From positions 80,099-144,098 of the forward strand of contig NZ_SPQP01000006.1 in the NCBI RefSeq assembly GCF_004571075.1: a stretch of DNA of 64,000 bases. Reading direction: 5' to 3'. The DNA comes from Blastococcus sp. TF02A-35. Its GTDB lineage: Bacteria; Actinomycetota; Actinomycetes; Mycobacteriales; Geodermatophilaceae. A model generated the notes under the pieces. It did no database searches. It was not told the DNA's origin and saw only the letters and a program-made list of their open reading frames with translations. A program made the translations under genes and the position numbers. Shown in pieces: positions 61,633 to 64,000 of this stretch (its first letter is position 1; every line of letters begins with the position of its first letter).

Positions 61633-62832
61633 TCAGCCCTTGAGCTTGTACTCCCTGAGCAGTCCGCGGCTGATGATCGTCTTCTGGATCTCGCTGGTGC
61701 CCTCGCCGATGAGCAGGAACGGCGCCTCGCGCATGAGGCGCTCGATCTCGTACTCCTTGGAGTAGCCGTAGCCACCGTGGATGCGGAAGGACTGCGTGGT
61801 CACCTCGGCGCAGTACTCGCTGGCCAGGGTCTTGGCCATGCCCGACTCGACGTCGCTGCGCTTGCCGGCGTCCTTGAGGCGGGCGGCGTTGACCATCATC
61901 AGGTGGGCGGCCTCGACCTTGATGGCCATCTCGGCGAGCTGGAAGGCGATCGCCTGGTGCTGGGCGATCGGCTTGCCGAAGGTCTCCCGCTGCTGGGCGT
62001 AGGCGATGGCCAGCTCGAAGGCGCGGATCGAGATGCCGCAGGCGCGGGCCGCGACGTTGACCCGGCCGACCTCGACGCCGTCCATCATGTGCGCGAAGCC
62101 CTTGCCGGGGACGCCCCCGAGGATGTCCGAGGCCTTGGCCTCGTAGCCGTCGAACACCAGCTCGGTGGTGTCGACGCCCTTGTAGCCCATCTTCGCGATC
62201 TTGCCGGGGATGGTGATCCCGGGCTTGACCTCGCCGAAGCCGGCCGGCTTCTCGACGAGGAACGTCGTCAGGTTCTCGTGGGCCTTCTCGGCGCCCTCGT
62301 CGGTGCGCACCAGCGCGGCGACCAGGGTGGAGCTGCCACCGTTGGTCAGCCACATCTTCTGGCCGTTGATCGTGTAGTTGCCGTCGGCGTTCTTCGTCGC
62401 CTTGGTGCGGATGGCGGCGACGTCGGAGCCCAGGCCCGGCTCGGACATCGAGAAGGCGCCGCGCACCTCGCCGGTGGCCATGCGCGGGAGGTAGTACTCC
62501 TTCTGCTCCTGCGTGCCGTGCTGGCGCAGGAGGTAGGCCACGATGAAGTGGGTGTTGATGACGCCGGAGACGCTCATCCAGCCGCGGGCGATCTCCTCGA
62601 CCACCAGGGCGTAGGTCAGCAGCGACTCACCGAGGCCGCCGTACTCCTCGGGGATCATCAGCCCGAAGATGCCGAGCTCCTTGAGCCCGTCGACGATCTC
62701 CTGCGGGTAGATGTCGCCGTGCTCGAGCTCCTGCGCGTGCGGGATGATCTCGCGGTCCACGAAGCTCCTGACCGTCGACAGGATCTCCTGCTGGATGTCG
62801 GTCAGGTCAGCGGTCTGCGCCAGGCGGGTCAT
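61633..62832 (-). CDS. Acyl-CoA dehydrogenase
   Basis: The 399-residue flavoprotein has the family layout: helical N-terminus, FSMSEPGLGSDVAAIRTKA (FAD and substrate), KMWLTNGGSSTLVAALVRT, then C-terminal IHGGYGYSKEYEIERLMREA and the catalytic Glu in IGEGTSEIQK. It oxidises an acyl-CoA to the 2-enoyl-CoA and passes electrons to ETF. The chain-length range cannot be read; 399 residues and single-gene context fit a short/branched-chain enzyme. Confidence 0.95.
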   Translation of the reverse strand: MTRLAQTADLTDIQQEILSTVRSFVDREIIPHAQELEHGDIYPQEIVDGLKELGIFGLMIPEEYGGLGESLLTYALVVEEIARGWMSVSGVINTHFIVAYLLRQHGTQEQKEYYLPRMATGEVRGAFSMSEPGLGSDVAAIRTKATKNADGNYTINGQKMWLTNGGSSTLVAALVRTDEGAEKAHENLTTFLVEKPAGFGEVKPGITIPGKIAKMGYKGVDTTELVFDGYEAKASDILGGVPGKGFAHMMDGVEVGRVNVAARACGISIRAFELAIAYAQQRETFGKPIAQHQAIAFQLAEMAIKVEAAHLMMVNAARLKDAGKRSDVESGMAKTLASEYCAEVTTQSFRIHGGYGYSKEYEIERLMREAPFLLIGEGTSEIQKTIISRGLLREYKLKG

Positions 62833-62934
62833 CGGTCTCCTCCGGGACTCCGGTGTCCGTTGTTACCGGGGAGTATGGAGCACCGGCGGCCGGCGCCCGG
62901 CGTGTGCCTGGACACGCTCCCCTTCGGAGCGACC

Positions 62935-63582
62935 TCAGCCCGCCTCCCGGCGAGCGTGCGCCCGGGCGTGGCCGCGGTCCTCGGGAGCCGTGAGCTCCAG
63001 CGTCTGCGCCATCGCGTCGAACAGCGCCACGAGCTGCTCGGCGACCGGCTCGGTGACCGTGCCGAACGACAGCAGGACCGCACCCCCGCCGTCGGGGAGC
63101 GGCACGGCCCAGTCGACGGCGGTGTGCACGCCGCTGCCGCCGTCCCCCAGCGGCACGGTCCGCCGGCGGTGCCGCCGGAGCGCGGGCAGCCCGGCCAGCG
63201 GCCGGACGCCGAGGTCCACCAGCCCCTCCGCCCGCCCCAGGACCCGGGCCAGCTCGGCGACCAGGCGGTCGTCGCCGACCGCGCCCCGGACGACCACGAC
63301 GCTGCAGGTGGCGGACACCGGGAGGCCCCGCACCGGCGCCGCGAGCACGTAGACGCTGCCGGCGCCGGAGCCGCGCGCCTCGGCCAGCAGCTGCCGCAGC
63401 TCCCGCTCCACCCGGCGCCGGAGCTGCGCCGTGCGGTCGCGGGGCAGGTGGGCCAGCTGCTCCCCGACCAGCCGGCGCGCCGCCGCGCGGCCGGCGACGG
63501 CCTCGGTGGGGAGCCGGCTCCAGCCCGGCGGCAGCAGGAGCGACCAGCCCCACCCGGCGCCCTCCCCCGCCCCCCGTCTCAC
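62935..63582 (-). CDS. Conserved-looking protein of unknown function
   Basis: The 215-residue protein starts at GTG 63582, which overlaps the upstream stop as GTGA. It begins VRRGAGEGAGWGWSLLLPPG and contains helical part LVGEQLAHLPRDRTAQLRRR, then beta strands (SVYVLAAPVRGLPVSATCSV, AVDWAVPLPDGGGAVLLSFG) and FDAMAQTLELT. No membrane helices. The structure recalls small actinobacterial proteins that accompany type VII systems, but I cannot assign a family. Confidence 0.65.
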   Translation of the reverse strand: MRRGAGEGAGWGWSLLLPPGWSRLPTEAVAGRAAARRLVGEQLAHLPRDRTAQLRRRVERELRQLLAEARGSGAGSVYVLAAPVRGLPVSATCSVVVVRGAVGDDRLVAELARVLGRAEGLVDLGVRPLAGLPALRRHRRRTVPLGDGGSGVHTAVDWAVPLPDGGGAVLLSFGTVTEPVAEQLVALFDAMAQTLELTAPEDRGHARAHARREAG

Positions 63583-64000
63583 GGCGCGGCCCAGCGCAGG
63601 CCGGAGGCGAGCTCGAGGAGCGGCTCGGCGACCTCCGCCCCGTCGAGCAGGTCGAGGGCGTAGCAGGTCAGGGCCAGCAGCACCCCGTGCTCGCGGACCG
63701 GCCAGAGGACGGCGCGCTGCTCGTGCACCTCCCGGCTCCCGTCGGCCCCCGGTACGACCGGTCGCCAGCGGAGCGCCCAGGCGCGGCCGGCGGCCGTCCC
63801 GGGACGGTCGACGTCGACCTCTCCCCAGCGCTCGGCGTCCGGGTCGACGACCGCGTGCAGCACGTCGTCGTCCGTGGCAGTGGGCGGCAGCGGCAGCGCG
63901 CGCAGCAGCGCCACCGGCCCCGGCCGGACCATGCCGGGGGCCGGGAGCAGCGCCCACGCCAGGAGGGTGGGGACGCCGTCCCGCGCCGCCGCGGCAGATC
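63579..64000 (-). CDS. Protein of unknown function, N-terminus beyond right edge
   Basis: The frame is open from the right edge to a stop at 63579. It has an ATG at 63932 (MVRPGPVALLRALPLPP, 117 residues), but sense continues upstream (TLLAWALLPAPGMVRPG), so the real start may be outside the window. The rest contains DPDAERWGEVDVDRPGTAAG and an end rich in Leu/Ala (ALDLLDGAEVAEPLLELASG). It is coupled to the next gene by GTGA, so the two form an operon. Function unknown. Confidence 0.6.
   Translation of the reverse strand, partial: SAAAARDGVPTLLAWALLPAPGMVRPGPVALLRALPLPPTATDDDVLHAVVDPDAERWGEVDVDRPGTAAGRAWALRWRPVVPGADGSREVHEQRAVLWPVREHGVLLALTCYALDLLDGAEVAEPLLELASGLRWAAP

Overview
The window looks like chromosome from a very high-GC actinobacterium, most likely a member of Geodermatophilaceae (Blastococcus, Geodermatophilus or Modestobacter type). 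The family is inferred from gene style, not proven. The signs are GC-rich third codon positions throughout, many GTG starts, GTGA or ATGA stop/start overlaps, an actinobacterial tmRNA tag (ADSNQRDFALAA), the order prfB - ftsE - ftsX - smpB - ssrA on one strand, a Tad pilus operon, a WXG100-type protein and an SCO6745-like protein. No stretch of more than about 300 bases lacks a gene. I saw no CRISPR array, rRNA or tRNA gene; tmRNA is the only RNA gene.

Positions 1-14980 form a defence island next to the 3' end of ssrA. One minus-strand gene train reads: a 39-codon leader ORF, hsdM, hsdS, hsdR (type I restriction-modification), a 1015-residue tandem RNase III-like/dsRNA-binding protein fused to a histidine kinase, a response regulator with a HEPN-like output domain, a PD-(D/E)XK nuclease, an unknown protein, and a coiled-coil CHAT protease. 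The last five genes look like a dsRNA-responsive two-component system wired to a nuclease and a protease, and I know of no described system with this layout. A 5'-truncated transposase remnant lies between the island and ssrA. An unrelated partial membrane protein runs off the left edge.

Positions 15074-31730 are housekeeping: ssrA, corA, a DASS transporter, an SCO6745-like protein, a double GNAT, the coupled operon smpB - quinone oxidoreductase - amidohydrolase - VOC protein, ftsEX, two membrane glycosyltransferases, prfB, a GGDEF/EAL protein and cutA. Positions 31757-34880 hold secreted or membrane proteins of unknown role.

Positions 35510-39637 are a tightly coupled Tad (Flp) pilus operon, tadA-tadB-tadC-flp-tadE-tadE. 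A 24-bp copy of the 3' end of its last gene flanks a small membrane-protein gene, which suggests insertion of a small cassette. A lipase gene next to tadA carries a frameshift.

Positions 44362-56262 are an unusual type VII secretion-like locus: a WXG100-like protein lacking the WXG motif faces a minus-strand operon with a large secreted coiled-coil protein, a periplasmic-binding-like lipoprotein, a Ser/Thr kinase with DFS in place of DFG, an FHA-EssC/EccC-type ATPase, a 36-residue ORF and a membrane protein. No eccB, eccD, eccE or mycosin is present.

Positions 57516-60708 hold a ribbon-helix-helix protein gene behind a paired TGACGTCA operator, followed by a DUF4097 protein and an ABC exporter. 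The right end has a DUF4230 protein, an acyl-CoA dehydrogenase and two coupled genes of unknown role. Three reading frames in the island and the lipase gene are each broken by one missing base in or beside a short G/C run, so either assembly error or real decay must be kept in mind.
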